DNA of 64,000 nt, taken from IMG/VR virus record IMGVR_UViG_3300023179_000072, positions 1 through 64,000 of that record; one strand, given 5' to 3'. This DNA is from a virus. The position numbers and the translations under genes were made by a program. The first letter of the stretch is position 1. Each line of letters starts with the position of its first letter. This document shows positions 22,391 through 29,708 of the stretch, piece by piece. A model generated the notes under the pieces. The model had not been told where the DNA came from. It ran no database searches and saw only the letters and a list, made by a program, of their open reading frames with translations.

Positions 22391-22774
22391 TTATTCTCCG
22401 CACTGGATTCCTGTTGTAAAAACTATACCCTTACGAGACAGAATGGTTTGTGGTTGATCGAATTTGTTAATACGGCTAACCACCCATCCATATTTTGGCT
22501 TATCATCTTTCCAACCATACTCATTAGTAATATGAACACAATGTCTTTGATAATCGAAAGCCCAGTGGCCTTTATTCTGGTATTGAAAACAATGACTAAA
22601 AGTTATGGTTCCAATAATTCTGCTCTTAAACTTAGCCGATTTCCCCGGAGTCTCAATCAATGCCAACTCAACATTCTCATACTTCTTAGGTAGGCTATAT
22701 GATCTTGTTTCTACGGTTTTAGATCCATTCATTAAAAGATGACTCCAAGGAGTCTGTATGTTTATACCAGTCAT
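22391..22774 (-). CDS. ASCH-domain protein
   Basis: A 127-aa protein. NIQTPWSHLLMNGSKTVETRSY at the start (in two parts) has the strand and the K-T-V-E-x-R motif of ASCH domains, followed by ALIETPGKSAKFKSRIIG, GTITFSHCFQY and KYGWVVSRINKF at the end of the barrel. ASCH domains have a PUA-like fold and some hydrolyse modified cytidines or bind RNA. The exact activity is unknown. Its tail is copied, without the rest, at 8230-8345. Confidence 0.88.
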   Translation of the reverse strand: MTGINIQTPWSHLLMNGSKTVETRSYSLPKKYENVELALIETPGKSAKFKSRIIGTITFSHCFQYQNKGHWAFDYQRHCVHITNEYGWKDDKPKYGWVVSRINKFDQPQTILSRKGIVFTTGIQCGE

Positions 22775-22818
22775 TCTTGCACCAGAAAGTTATTGATTAA
22801 GTTAGCCAGTTTCCACCA

Positions 22819-23007
22819 TTAAATAAGTTTGTGTTCTTTTAAAATCTTGTACAAATTTTCCATATCTTTTTCATCCAACCGTAGTTCTTCTGGATAATCA
22901 TTGTTGTAATTGAATATTCTAATCAAATAAGGTTTGTTTTTCAAATTAGGATTGTAATGAATTTCTATAAGATCATAATCCAAATTTAGAGTTCTGATCT
23001 TTGTCAT
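22819..23007 (-). CDS. 62-aa hypothetical protein
   Basis: Beta-rich start (MTKIRTLNLDYDLIEIHYN) and a C-terminal helix (LDEKDMENLYKILKEH). The start overlaps the previous gene by 35 bases. Not recognised. Confidence 0.7.
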   Translation of the reverse strand: MTKIRTLNLDYDLIEIHYNPNLKNKPYLIRIFNYNNDYPEELRLDEKDMENLYKILKEHKLI

Positions 23008-23233
23008 TTTTTGTCCAAGCTTTATTGTCTGATAAATATTGCATTATCTTATTGCCCACATTATTCACACTATCATTTTTAGCATAATAATCATCCAACA
23101 TATTCTTTATAGTATATCTTTCATCTTGAGTTAAATCTCTTAATGAAGATGACCGATTTCCCCCATATTCATCATCAATATAATCTGCAACAGCCAGCAG
23201 AAATTGATTAAATGATAGGTTGTTTGATTTCAT
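22973..23233 (-). CDS. ADYID-EYG family protein
   Basis: An 86-aa paralogue of the body of 7900-8289, with VADYIDDEYGGN, YTIKNMLDDYYAKND and NKIMQYLSDNKAW. Start at ATG 23231-23233; an upstream ATG lies inside the promoter. The leader contains a direct repeat of AACCCACAAATCA and no clear ribosome site. Confidence 0.75.
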   Translation of the reverse strand: MKSNNLSFNQFLLAVADYIDDEYGGNRSSSLRDLTQDERYTIKNMLDDYYAKNDSVNNVGNKIMQYLSDNKAWTKNDKDQNSKFGL

Positions 23234-23274
23234 TCTGATTTGTGGGTTTGTTTTGATTTGTGGGTTTTCGGTGT

Positions 23275-23303
23275 ATTCTACCATATGAAGTATCGACTGT
23301 CAA
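23275..23303 (-). promoter_or_regulatory. Sigma70-type promoter with CGATA spacer
   Basis: TTGACA, 17 bases with GTCGATAC, TAGAAT, divergent from the plus-strand endonuclease, whose ribosome site starts at the same bases as the -35. Confidence 0.72.
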
Positions 23304-23313
23304 GGAGACAAAC

Positions 23314-23946
23314 ATGAGAAAATGTCTAGATTGTGAAATAGAATTAGGTCAATGTGGAAATGCTAAAAAACGATGTGATTCTTGTCAAAAAGAATATCGT
23401 AAATTATGTTGGAGAATGAGGGAGAAAGATCCAGCTAGAAAAGAACACAATAGACAACGAAATAAAAAATTTAGAGACGCTAATCCAGATAAGATTAAAG
23501 AGTATGCTAAAAAACATAATGATAATTATAGGAAGGGAATCAATAGACAAAATTATTTAGCTAAAAAAAGAGAACTGAATAAAAAATATTACCATGATAA
23601 TATCGAAACTAAATTAGCTCAGGTATTGAGAAATAAACTTTGGAAATCACTAAAAGACCAAAATACAAATAAGCAAAATTCTGCATTAGAATTGGTAGGT
23701 TGTTCTAAAGAAGAATTAATAGAACATATACAGTCACAATTCAAAAAAGGTATGACATGGGAAAACTGGTCTTTAAATGGTTGGCATATTGACCATATTC
23801 GCCCAGTATCTTCTTTTGATCTTTCCGATCCTGCTCAAGTTAAAGAGTGTTTTCATTTCTCTAATTTACAACCATTATGGGCTATAGAAAATCTGAAAAA
23901 ATCAAATTCGTGGGAGGAAGACCCGCAGGATGATATATTCTTTTGA
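23314..23946 (+). CDS. HNH homing endonuclease, intact
   Basis: A 210-aa plus-strand endonuclease with AAGGAGA 5 bases before the ATG. N-terminal zinc-finger (CLDCEIELGQCG, CDSCQKEYR), a long basic linker, then the HNH core: GCSKEELIEHIQSQF, GWHIDHIRPVSSF and FSNLQPLWAIENLKKSN. The first His pair, the Asn and the final helix are all present, so it is probably active. It runs against all its neighbours and sits between two minus-strand units without breaking a gene, as free-standing homing endonucleases do. Two decayed relatives lie at 9026 and 14121. Confidence 0.9.
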   Translation: MRKCLDCEIELGQCGNAKKRCDSCQKEYRKLCWRMREKDPARKEHNRQRNKKFRDANPDKIKEYAKKHNDNYRKGINRQNYLAKKRELNKKYYHDNIETKLAQVLRNKLWKSLKDQNTNKQNSALELVGCSKEELIEHIQSQFKKGMTWENWSLNGWHIDHIRPVSSFDLSDPAQVKECFHFSNLQPLWAIENLKKSNSWEEDPQDDIFF

Positions 23947-23965
23947 TTTGTTGCCCATTCATGCC

Positions 23966-24142
23966 CTATTTACCATAATTAAAGAATTGATTGTGTTGAA
24001 TAGACGGTTGTATTTGCCTTAAACGGTTAAGAATAATGGTCAAATTTTTAGCTTCTGGAACTATTTTTTCATGCAAAGTATCTCCAATAATCCTTTTGAT
24101 CAGAGCAATTTCTTTATCTGTCAACAATACATTTTTATACAT
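23966..24142 (-). CDS. 58-aa helical protein
   Basis: ATG 24140-24142, TAG 23966-23968. Begins MYKNVLLTDKEIALIKRI and continues as one helix-rich chain. The only gene of the unit driven from 24182-24210. Confidence 0.68.
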   Translation of the reverse strand: MYKNVLLTDKEIALIKRIIGDTLHEKIVPEAKNLTIILNRLRQIQPSIQHNQFFNYGK

Positions 24143-24181
24143 TTTTCCCTCAAATACTAACTTATTCTTCCCTTATACCTC

Positions 24182-24210
24182 ACTATACCACACACCATAC
24201 CATTTGTCAA
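24182..24210 (-). promoter_or_regulatory. Sigma70-type promoter
   Basis: TTGACA, 17 bases, TATAGT. Confidence 0.75.
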
Positions 24211-24347
24211 CACAAGCCTTATATCGACAGTTTGATAAAATACTCTTTAAACTATTTTCCAACAGCCCCCTCGTACCACGGCATAGCATAATAAGTGAAA
24301 TATAATCAAATTAAGGCTAAAATATAAGCTATTAGCTCAAAAAACCC

Positions 24348-24524
24348 TTATTTGTCGGATGTATATGATTTGGAAGAGGAAAAAGAAGGGGTATTTTTAA
24401 GGGGAGATAATGATTTTAATAGATAAAAATGCACAGAAATCATAGAAACCAGAGTCAAAACAGCAATAAATACTAGATTCTGGATAAAAGGAATGTAAAA
24501 TTCGTTAATTTTTGATTTTTTCAT
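24348..24524 (-). CDS. 58-aa single-TM protein
   Basis: ATG 24522-24524, TAA 24348-24350. A TM helix at about 14-36 (LVFIAVLTLVSMISVHFYLL) and a Ser-rich tail. No clear ribosome site, so moderate confidence. Confidence 0.55.
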   Translation of the reverse strand: MKKSKINEFYIPFIQNLVFIAVLTLVSMISVHFYLLKSLSPLKNTPSFSSSKSYTSDK

Positions 24525-24684
24525 TTTTGATCTCTAATTGATAGTGCTAAAGATTTTATGATATGATGCAGATAGGAATCTTATGGACTATTAAATTTGA
24601 CCAGTATCCCATATAGTATGTATAGTAGTAGTAGTAATAATAAGGATAGTAATATTATGTTTTGGTTATATATCATAACAATGA

Positions 24685-24822
24685 TTATTTCTTGGGAAAA
24701 ATTTTATCTATAAAATATGTTATTAAGTCTATGACTATAACCACCATTACAATACATAATACAATACTTATAACAATATCAGTATTATTAATAGTATATA
24801 TAAGCTCGCTGACTATTTCCAT
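24685..24822 (-). CDS. 45-aa membrane peptide
   Basis: ATG 24820-24822, TAA 24685-24687. After MEIVSELIYTINNTD comes a long hydrophobic helix (IVISIVLCIVMVVIVIDLIT). Its first codons lie inside a CTGACTAT element. Confidence 0.5.
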   Translation of the reverse strand: MEIVSELIYTINNTDIVISIVLCIVMVVIVIDLITYFIDKIFPKK

Positions 24823-24855
24823 AAATTCGAACTGGATATATTAGGTATGACAGAT
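24809..24855. repeat. CTGACTAT element, copy 1 (diverged)
   Basis: Plus-strand CTGACTAT, then TTCGAACTGGATATATTAGG and ACAG. Most like copy 2; the ATCC/GGAT hairpin is lost. Confidence 0.5.
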
Positions 24856-24896
24856 CGGTTCTTTCATTAGTAGTATAACTGAGCCAGACTATGATT

Positions 24897-25097
24897 TCAA
24901 GAGACTATATTTTTATGTTCTAATTTAGGAATAAGACTACTAGTATCATCATAAGGTTTTTTAATATCAATAACTATAATATGATCAGTCAAATCAATAT
25001 TATTATTATCTTTCCTATAATTTGTAATAGCCTCATGAAATTTTTTACAAATATAATTACAGTCCATTGTGGGTTGTAACTTGATACTGGTGATCAT
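24897..25097 (-). CDS. 66-aa hypothetical protein
   Basis: Begins MITSIKLQPTMDCNYICKKF and contains LTDHIIVIDIKKPYDD, an alpha/beta pattern. Follows the tRNA-Gly gene and element copy 2. Not recognised. Confidence 0.6.
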   Translation of the reverse strand: MITSIKLQPTMDCNYICKKFHEAITNYRKDNNNIDLTDHIIVIDIKKPYDDTSSLIPKLEHKNIVS

Positions 25098-25109
25098 AAT
25101 ACTTTGTTA

Positions 25110-25156
25110 CTGACTGTTACCATAAAAGCCGAACAGGATATATTAGGTAGAACAAA
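25110..25156. repeat. CTGACTAT element, copy 2 (diverged)
   Basis: Plus-strand CTGACTGT, then GCCGAACAGGATATATTAGG and AGAACAAAG, directly against the 3' end of the tRNA-Gly gene. Confidence 0.5.
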
Positions 25157-25228
25157 GCAAGAGATGGGAATCGAACCCACGACATTTTGATTGGAAATCA
25201 AATACTCTACCAACTGAGTTACTCTTGC
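25157..25228 (-). tRNA. tRNA-Gly (anticodon TCC)
   Basis: GCAAGAG pairs with CTCTTGC as acceptor stem; the anticodon stem TTTGA/TCAAA holds loop TTTCCAA with anticodon TCC. The T arm has GTTCGATTC. No CCA is encoded. It is the only tRNA gene outside the 31.8-35.5 kb cluster. Confidence 0.95.
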
Positions 25229-25309
25229 TTAATTATTATTTTAGATTTGTGCTATTTAATAGTAATCCTAATATAAAAATGAGTAATACAATAATAATTA
25301 TATTTATAA

Positions 25310-25651
25310 TCAGCGCCAACTCCTTACTCTGTACCATTTACCATTACGACCTTGAGCAGCAGCATCTCCTGTTAAAACCATATTAGTTCGGGGAACACAA
25401 GTGTTACAATATCTACTGGACCCATAACCTATTCCTTCAAAATTTCCTATGGTTCCCCATACATGAGATGTTATGTTATTTGATGCCATATAATTTGCTT
25501 CTGCCTGACAACGATCTTGATCACTATTAGTTATAGTACTAGCATAACTTTCTACCCTTAAATTTTGCTGACTACTATAGTTAGGCTTGGATGCTTCAGC
25601 ATTTAATGTTCTAACAAAAATTAAACATAAAACTAGCATAAGGTTTTTCAT
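25310..25651 (-). CDS. Secreted planctomycete-like small protein
   Basis: A 113-aa protein with a signal peptide (MKNLMLVLCLIFVRTLNA, cleavage near residue 18-20), then ANYMASNNITSHVWG, FEGIGYGSS, CNTC and a C-terminal GRNGKWYRV. The H-x-x-G, F-E-G-x-G-x-G-S-S and NGxWYxxxxxR pattern is one I associate with exported planctomycete proteins of unknown function. It points to a planctomycete-related host and to transfer from it. Confidence 0.7.
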   Translation of the reverse strand: MKNLMLVLCLIFVRTLNAEASKPNYSSQQNLRVESYASTITNSDQDRCQAEANYMASNNITSHVWGTIGNFEGIGYGSSRYCNTCVPRTNMVLTGDAAAQGRNGKWYRVRSWR

Positions 25652-25682
25652 AATGTCCTCCTTGAATTATTATTGTTATTAA

Positions 25683-25707
25683 GAAAAAACCCCCGAAGAC
25701 TCGGGGG
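25683..25707 (-). terminator. Strong rho-independent terminator
   Basis: Minus strand: CCCCCGA/TCGGGGG hairpin followed by TTTTTT, 24 bases after the stop of 25731-25946. Confidence 0.9.
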
Positions 25708-25730
25708 AATTTTCCTAAATAAAACTAATT

Positions 25731-25946
25731 TCATCGCACAATATTACGAACTCTGGATACTGTTTTCCTACCAACATTACGAGTAGCCTCAACAGTGCGA
25801 CGAGTTACTGTAACAGGAACACTAACTACTTCTTGTGTAACATTAACAACTCTGCTACGAAGAGTACAAGAATTTGAGGCACATTCTCCTGCTACAACAA
25901 ATGAGCCCGAAAGAATAAAACATACTGCCATTACAAATTTAATCAT
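25731..25946 (-). CDS. Small secreted Arg/Val/Thr-rich protein
   Basis: A 71-aa protein starting at ATG 25944-25946 after AGGAG. Signal peptide (MIKFVMAVCFILSGSFVVAG) followed by two Cys and a repetitive basic tail of V-T-R-R and V-x-R-x-V units (VPVTVTRRTVEATRNVG). The tail resembles those of small exported planctomycete proteins. Own promoter and terminator. Confidence 0.72.
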   Translation of the reverse strand: MIKFVMAVCFILSGSFVVAGECASNSCTLRSRVVNVTQEVVSVPVTVTRRTVEATRNVGRKTVSRVRNIVR

Positions 25947-25994
25947 AATTTTCTCCTGGTAAAGTTCTGTCGCATCCATACGACCGTTTTCTAT

Positions 25995-26023
25995 ATAGTA
26001 AAACTATCTGATGTAGTGGTCAA
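25995..26023 (-). promoter_or_regulatory. Sigma70-type promoter
   Basis: TTGACC, 17 bases, TACTAT, for the secreted protein 25731-25946. Confidence 0.65.
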
Positions 26024-26052
26024 CATTGGTCTTTTAAACACCATTTACTATG

Positions 26053-26099
26053 CTGACTACAACCAAAAAAACCAAATCCGCTAGATTAGCTGGGACTAA
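26053..26099. repeat. CTGACTAT element, copy 3
   Basis: CTGACTAC, then CCAAATCCGCTAGATTAGC and GGGACTAAC; lies 30 bases upstream of a promoter. Only a 4-bp GATT/AATC stem remains. Confidence 0.6.
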
Positions 26100-26137
26100 C
26101 CTAACGGACTGGTTTTATTACTGATACTATATTGAGT

Positions 26138-26383
26138 TTAAACTACAAAAAATTCAGTATCAGGTTTTTCTGATGTGGTTATTTTTGATCGTCGTGATAG
26201 TTTTGTAATTCTGCCACGATTATCATTATGACAAGCTTCTAAAAAGCATTTGCCCTCATGATTATCTTGATAACCTTTGAATTTCCATTCATAACTTTTT
26301 ATGATATCTTCTGGTAATGTAGAGTTATCATAAATTTCTCCTTCAACATCAAAATAGACTATTCTACGAAATGTTCTAGGCAT
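26138..26383 (-). CDS. 81-aa hypothetical protein
   Basis: Begins MPRTFRRIVYFDVEGEIYD, basic C-terminal half. Not recognised. Confidence 0.7.
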   Translation of the reverse strand: MPRTFRRIVYFDVEGEIYDNSTLPEDIIKSYEWKFKGYQDNHEGKCFLEACHNDNRGRITKLSRRSKITTSEKPDTEFFVV

Positions 26384-26630
26384 GATGCTGATACTCCTTG
26401 GTTAAAGTTGCTGGTTTATCAAAGTCTTCCCAGTTATCAACTAAAATATCAGGAGCCTCTTTTCTTATTTCTGATTCTAAAGCATAATTAGATTCTTTGT
26501 CTTTTTCTTTACTAAGATAATCTCGTAGTCTATCCTTTATTTGCATAAAGTCTAATTCACCCAAGATTTGATCTATATACTTTCTTTGAATTTCTTGACG
26601 ATTAATCTGATTAATAACTTTAGTTTTCAT
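26376..26630 (-). CDS. Phage helical protein, paralogue of 28600-28794
   Basis: An 84-aa protein with RKYIDQILGELDFMQIKDRL, LSKEKD and ALESEIRKEAPDIL. The same order (YVGAILDGMDSDTL, LMSEKD, VLENEINEFYPYIL) occurs in 28600-28794, a phage family with a C-terminal E-x-E-x-x-x-x-x-P-x-I-L motif. Confidence 0.75.
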   Translation of the reverse strand: MKTKVINQINRQEIQRKYIDQILGELDFMQIKDRLRDYLSKEKDKESNYALESEIRKEAPDILVDNWEDFDKPATLTKEYQHHA

Positions 26631-26724
26631 AAATCACCTCATAGAAAAAGTTAAAATACCATTTCTATGACTCCAACTATTCCCCTAGTAACTAAGGTAA
26701 TATTTGGCACCGTAGTACTTTTGA

Positions 26725-26752
26725 TTTTACCAAAAATGAGTTATGAGTCAAT
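26725..26752 (-). promoter_or_regulatory. Sigma70-type promoter
   Basis: TTGACT, 16 bases, TAAAAT. Confidence 0.6.
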
Positions 26753-26794
26753 TTGATATCTTATATCTTTTTTTATTAGGACCAAGCTATTTGG

Positions 26795-26841
26795 CTGACT
26801 ATAACCAACAAAGCCAAATCTGAAAGATTAGCAGAGACAGT
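26795..26841. repeat. CTGACTAT element, copy 4
   Basis: CTGACTAT, GCCAAATCTGAAAGATTAGC, AGAGACAG. The stem is ATCT/AGAT instead of ATCC/GGAT, a compensatory change. Confidence 0.65.
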
Positions 26842-26848
26842 TGTGCTA

Positions 26849-27145
26849 TTACTTAGTAGTATACTGATATTTATGTTTAAAAAATAACAAACAAAATAGT
26901 AATAGATTTAGTAATATAAAATATGAACTTGGTTCGGGAACACTATGAGAATGATAGTTGTGTATAGTATCAGAATCATGTGTTTTTGATTCTAGTAAAA
27001 AAAGATTATAAGAATCATCTTGTTCTTGTTCTTCAAGCAATTTAAAATTTTGGATATTTTTTATAAAGTCAGATTTATCAATATCTAATATTGAAAAATT
27101 ATATGAGTATGATGTTAAGAAATCACTAGATAGAGTTTTTTCCAT
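26849..27145 (-). CDS. PEP-CTERM-like membrane protein
   Basis: A 98-aa acidic protein. Residues 69-74 are VPEPSS, followed by a hydrophobic helix (75-89) and a basic end (KHKYQ), the three parts of a PEP-CTERM sorting tail, which host exosortases cut and process. There is no N-terminal signal peptide, which is unusual, so it may be a broken or cytoplasmic form, or the first 30 residues may be a poor signal. Confidence 0.6.
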   Translation of the reverse strand: MEKTLSSDFLTSYSYNFSILDIDKSDFIKNIQNFKLLEEQEQDDSYNLFLLESKTHDSDTIHNYHSHSVPEPSSYFILLNLLLFCLLFFKHKYQYTTK

Positions 27146-27681
27146 AGTTTATAATGTCTTTATTTGGGAAGTTTTTTGTTATATTTTTGATTATGGTTTA
27201 TGTGAGTCTGTCCCGCGACCCACTCCACTATCATACACCAGATGGCAATCAAAAATGATATGGGACATTTTATTAAAGGCTGTGTGTGGTTGGTCTATGT
27301 TTTTAAATGGCCATATCCTAGCTCTTCATAAATTTAAGTTGTACTCATAAAAAAATTTTTACTTGACAGAAATCAGAGAAAAAGTTACATATTATGCAGG
27401 TGGTAAGGTTAAATATTAAAAGGTCTATAACACAATAGATACTAGTGAATAATAAATCTAAGTAAAGTTACTATTAGCAACACCCCTGCATTCTTTCAGT
27501 CCACTAGCAACTCCAATAACCATAGCCAAACAAAAAATATAACACATTGGCAAAATATCCTTTTACTAGAGTTTTGGTTGACAAGCACAGTTTTTGAGGT
27601 ATGATGAGAAAGGGTTCCTTCCCTCCTGCTACCCATTGTAACACACGGAGCTATTGGCACAATGCGTTGAGAATGAAAGAT
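27146..27681. other. 536-bp intergenic region, no convincing gene
   Basis: Two short plus-strand frames (34 and 31 codons, from 27154 and about 27256) overlap each other, but I see no good ribosome site. The right part holds a plus-strand promoter at 27578-27605 that reads towards the antisense of the NUDIX gene. Otherwise AT-rich sequence in which I see nothing. Confidence 0.5.
27578..27605 (+). promoter_or_regulatory. Plus-strand sigma70-type promoter, no gene downstream
   Basis: TTGACA, 16 bases, TATGAT on the plus strand, about 80 bases before the 3' end of the oppositely oriented NUDIX gene. It would make an antisense or small RNA. Confidence 0.5.
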
Positions 27682-28074
27682 TTACATCATAACTTCAAGA
27701 TCACGCAAGGTTTGAATGGTGGTCCACAGCCCAGGAACTATTTCTAAACAGGATATTTCTTTTATGCTGGCCCAGATATAACCAGAATGTTCCCAGTTTA
27801 ATTTTACACTATACTCTTTGGTACTAGTAGCATAAAATACTATTTTACTATATTTAGGATAATTAATAGTAACAGACTTTAGTTCTGAATGTGATAAAAC
27901 TATTCCTGTTTCCTCACTTAACTCTCTTACTGCACAATCTAATAGAGTTTCATTATGTTCTAATTTTCCACCAGGCAAACAATACTTATCAGGATTCCAA
28001 GGTGCTGTTGATCCTCTTTTTAGCAACAGAACCTTGTTTTTATGTACCAATGCTACTGTGGAGCTTTTTTGCAT
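27682..28074 (-). CDS. NUDIX hydrolase
   Basis: A 130-aa NUDIX enzyme. The box GGKLEHNETLLDCAVREL then SEETGI (about residues 36-58) fits G-x5-E-x7-R-E-U-x-E-E-x-G-U, with the catalytic R-E-x-x-E-E intact. WASIKEI at about 100 closes the fold. Phage NUDIX proteins hydrolyse nucleoside diphosphate derivatives such as ADP-ribose or (di)nucleotides; the substrate is not clear from the sequence. It overlaps the upstream gene's end. Confidence 0.9.
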   Translation of the reverse strand: MQKSSTVALVHKNKVLLLKRGSTAPWNPDKYCLPGGKLEHNETLLDCAVRELSEETGIVLSHSELKSVTINYPKYSKIVFYATSTKEYSVKLNWEHSGYIWASIKEISCLEIVPGLWTTIQTLRDLEVMM

Positions 28075-28242
28075 TTAATTTGATGATGGTTTGATTGTTA
28101 TATTAGGTGGCAAAGAATTATCATAATCAGCAACTAAATTATTACTTATATCTTCATTAACCAAAGTTAAAATTTCATTAACATAATCTAGCTCAAAAGT
28201 TTTGTAAAATTTATCTTGAACATAAACATCATATTTTCTCAT
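28075..28242 (-). CDS. 55-aa hypothetical protein
   Basis: ATG 28240-28242, TAA 28075-28077. Begins MRKYDVYVQDKFYKTFELD and continues acidic. Starts inside the end of the upstream membrane gene (ATGA) and ends right at the NUDIX start. Confidence 0.68.
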   Translation of the reverse strand: MRKYDVYVQDKFYKTFELDYVNEILTLVNEDISNNLVADYDNSLPPNITIKPSSN

Positions 28243-28493
28243 AATTTAATACTTCCTGGTTTCCATAACATGCCTATAAAAAATCCAAGAATAAAATTTA
28301 AAAGTCCTACTATAACTATATTTTCATAAAAAGTTCTTATAGATAAATATCCATAGTAAGGATCTAGTGCCATATATTTTGAGTATGAACTATTTGTTAG
28401 AATTTCTAATTCTGTGCTCATCATAGAGACCGCGATCCATGCGAATAAACATCCGCAAAAAATAGACCGAATTAATCTCCATAAATTTTTCAT
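28239..28493 (-). CDS. 84-aa membrane protein, two TM helices
   Basis: Hydrophobic segments at about 7-25 and 59-77 separated by a short extracellular-type loop. Function unknown. Confidence 0.7.
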   Translation of the reverse strand: MKNLWRLIRSIFCGCLFAWIAVSMMSTELEILTNSSYSKYMALDPYYGYLSIRTFYENIVIVGLLNFILGFFIGMLWKPGSIKL

Positions 28494-28531
28494 ACAGAGT
28501 CCAACTAGTTAAATAACTTATTATACACCCA

Positions 28532-28603
28532 TTAATCACCACTCTCCATATAAATAATAAGAGTAACAAGAAATATAGCAAATAGATACATTGTAAATAT
28601 CAT
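28532..28603 (-). CDS. 23-aa membrane peptide
   Basis: ATG 28601-28603 overlapping the upstream TGA, TAA 28532-28534. One hydrophobic helix (IFTMYLFAIFLVTLIIYM) with an acidic end. Supported only by the overlap. Confidence 0.4.
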   Translation of the reverse strand: MIFTMYLFAIFLVTLIIYMESGD

Positions 28604-28794
28604 GATTGTTCCAAAATATATGGATAAAATTCATTTATTTCATTTTCCAAAACCTCATTAGTCAACAAATCTTTTTCACTCATCAAATGTTCATAAGCAA
28701 AAGTATACAAAGTATCAGAGTCCATACCGTCTAATATGGCACCCACATATTGCTCTGTTAACTCGTCACGATTAAAATCATTAATTTTGATCAT
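28600..28794 (-). CDS. Phage helical protein, paralogue of 26376-26630
   Basis: A 64-aa acidic protein with YVGAILDGMDSDTLYTFAYE, LMSEKD and ENEINEFYPYIL; same family as 26376-26630 with a shorter N-terminus. Confidence 0.75.
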   Translation of the reverse strand: MIKINDFNRDELTEQYVGAILDGMDSDTLYTFAYEHLMSEKDLLTNEVLENEINEFYPYILEQS

Positions 28795-28802
28795 ATTTTT
28801 TT

Positions 28803-29042
28803 CTAATTGGTACTATTTATGTGAAAACCGGCCAAATCCCTATTAACATTCTTACAACACTCTTTTAATTTTTCAGGATTAATAATATCCCCTAAATGTA
28901 AAAGTGCTTCATATGTTTTATCATCAATAGTATCATACTTCAAAGCATCATGAAACAAATAGAAATATCTGGTTTCTATCTCTTTTAAAAGAGTATTAAC
29001 TTGTTTATTAAGATATACTATACTATTTAAATCGCCCACCAT
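28803..29042 (-). CDS. 79-aa helical protein
   Basis: Begins MVGDLNSIVYLNKQVN, coiled-coil-like, with a C-terminal CCKN segment. Not recognised. Confidence 0.68.
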   Translation of the reverse strand: MVGDLNSIVYLNKQVNTLLKEIETRYFYLFHDALKYDTIDDKTYEALLHLGDIINPEKLKECCKNVNRDLAGFHINSTN

Positions 29043-29065
29043 ACTAATTAACCCTCTCTTTATAC

Positions 29066-29256
29066 TTATACTTGAATATTTTCTTTAGAACTTTTTATAC
29101 TATCAATTTCCCAACTTTCCATATAAATAGTATTCTCATCAGGATACTGGATCATTAATTCGGTCAGTTTTATATAGCGTCCATTTTAGATTTACAATTT
29201 CTCATAACAATATTTACATTAACATAATAATAAGTTTTATCAGTTTCTTCCTGCAT
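29066..29256 (-). pseudogene. Gene with one-base loss in an A-run
   Basis: ATG 29254-29256 reads MQEETDKTYYYVNVN to CKSKMDAI and stops; a second frame continues GRYIKLTELMIQYPDENTI, YMESWEIDS to TAA 29066-29068. Adding one A to the AAAA run before TGG joins them (63 codons). A deletion, or a homopolymer sequencing error. Confidence 0.55.
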
Positions 29257-29383
29257 AATCAATGGACTCCCATTTGTTGCTGACTATCACCACGACCGCC
29301 AAATCCGAAGGATAAGGTGCGACAGTAAAGGGTTCCAATATAAGCCAGACTACTAACAATAGTCTTATAAAGTTGGTGTTCAT
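29240..29383 (-). CDS. 47-aa protein with hydrophobic start
   Basis: ATG at 29381-29383 (MNTNFIRLLLVVWLILEP). Its second half (VAPYPSDLAVVVIVSNKW) is element copy 5 read as protein, so the element is partly coding here. Promoter at 29444-29472. Confidence 0.45.
   Translation of the reverse strand: MNTNFIRLLLVVWLILEPFTVAPYPSDLAVVVIVSNKWESIDYAGRN
29280..29326. repeat. CTGACTAT element, copy 5
   Basis: CTGACTAT, GCCAAATCCGAAGGATAAGG, GCGACAG. ATCC/GGAT hairpin present. Lies inside the 47-aa frame. Confidence 0.65.
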
Positions 29384-29400
29384 AATACTGAGATTTTGTC

Positions 29401-29640
29401 TCAAATATTTTCTACCACTTTTACTATCACTATCCCACACACCAGTATACCATACTTTGCTACTGGTGGCAAGTCTTTTAGTTTCAAGGGTTTATGTTGA
29501 ATCATCTCTTTTACTATTTGATCATATTCTGGCTGACTATCGGCATGTGGGGCAAACCGGCTAGATAAGGTGGTACAGTTTAGGTATTCTCTTTTTTTAC
29601 AAAACCTATTATAATTTTTATCTAAACCCTTTATTTCCAT
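29401..29640 (-). CDS. 79-aa hypothetical protein
   Basis: Begins MEIKGLDKNYNRFCKKREYL and ends with a hydrophobic segment (YGILVCGIVIVKVV). Element copy 6 lies inside it in another frame. Promoter with TATAAT at 29667-29694 supports it. Confidence 0.5.
   Translation of the reverse strand: MEIKGLDKNYNRFCKKREYLNCTTLSSRFAPHADSQPEYDQIVKEMIQHKPLKLKDLPPVAKYGILVCGIVIVKVVENI
29444..29472 (-). promoter_or_regulatory. Sigma70-type promoter
   Basis: TTGCCA, 17 bases, TATACT, inside the 79-aa gene. Confidence 0.6.
29533..29580. repeat. CTGACTAT element, copy 6 (diverged)
   Basis: CTGACTAT, then GGGCAAACCGGCTAGATAAGG and TACAG. The hairpin is lost. Confidence 0.5.
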
Positions 29641-29666
29641 ATACTTACAACCCCACCCCCCTATCC

Positions 29667-29694
29667 ATTATATCGGCAGTCTGGCCTTTGTAAA
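29667..29694 (-). promoter_or_regulatory. Sigma70-type promoter
   Basis: TTTACA, 16 bases, TATAAT; 15 bases from palindrome array 1. Confidence 0.6.
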
Positions 29695-29708
29695 TTAGAA
29701 AACTTTCG

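Noticed and set aside
25230-25309. 27-codon hydrophobic frame with TTG start after the secreted protein
   Set aside because: No ribosome site and pure A/T composition; could be chance.
27154-27351. Two small plus-strand membrane-like frames (34 and 31 codons)
   Set aside because: They overlap, have no ribosome site and face the wrong way for the region; kept only as a note in the intergenic entry.
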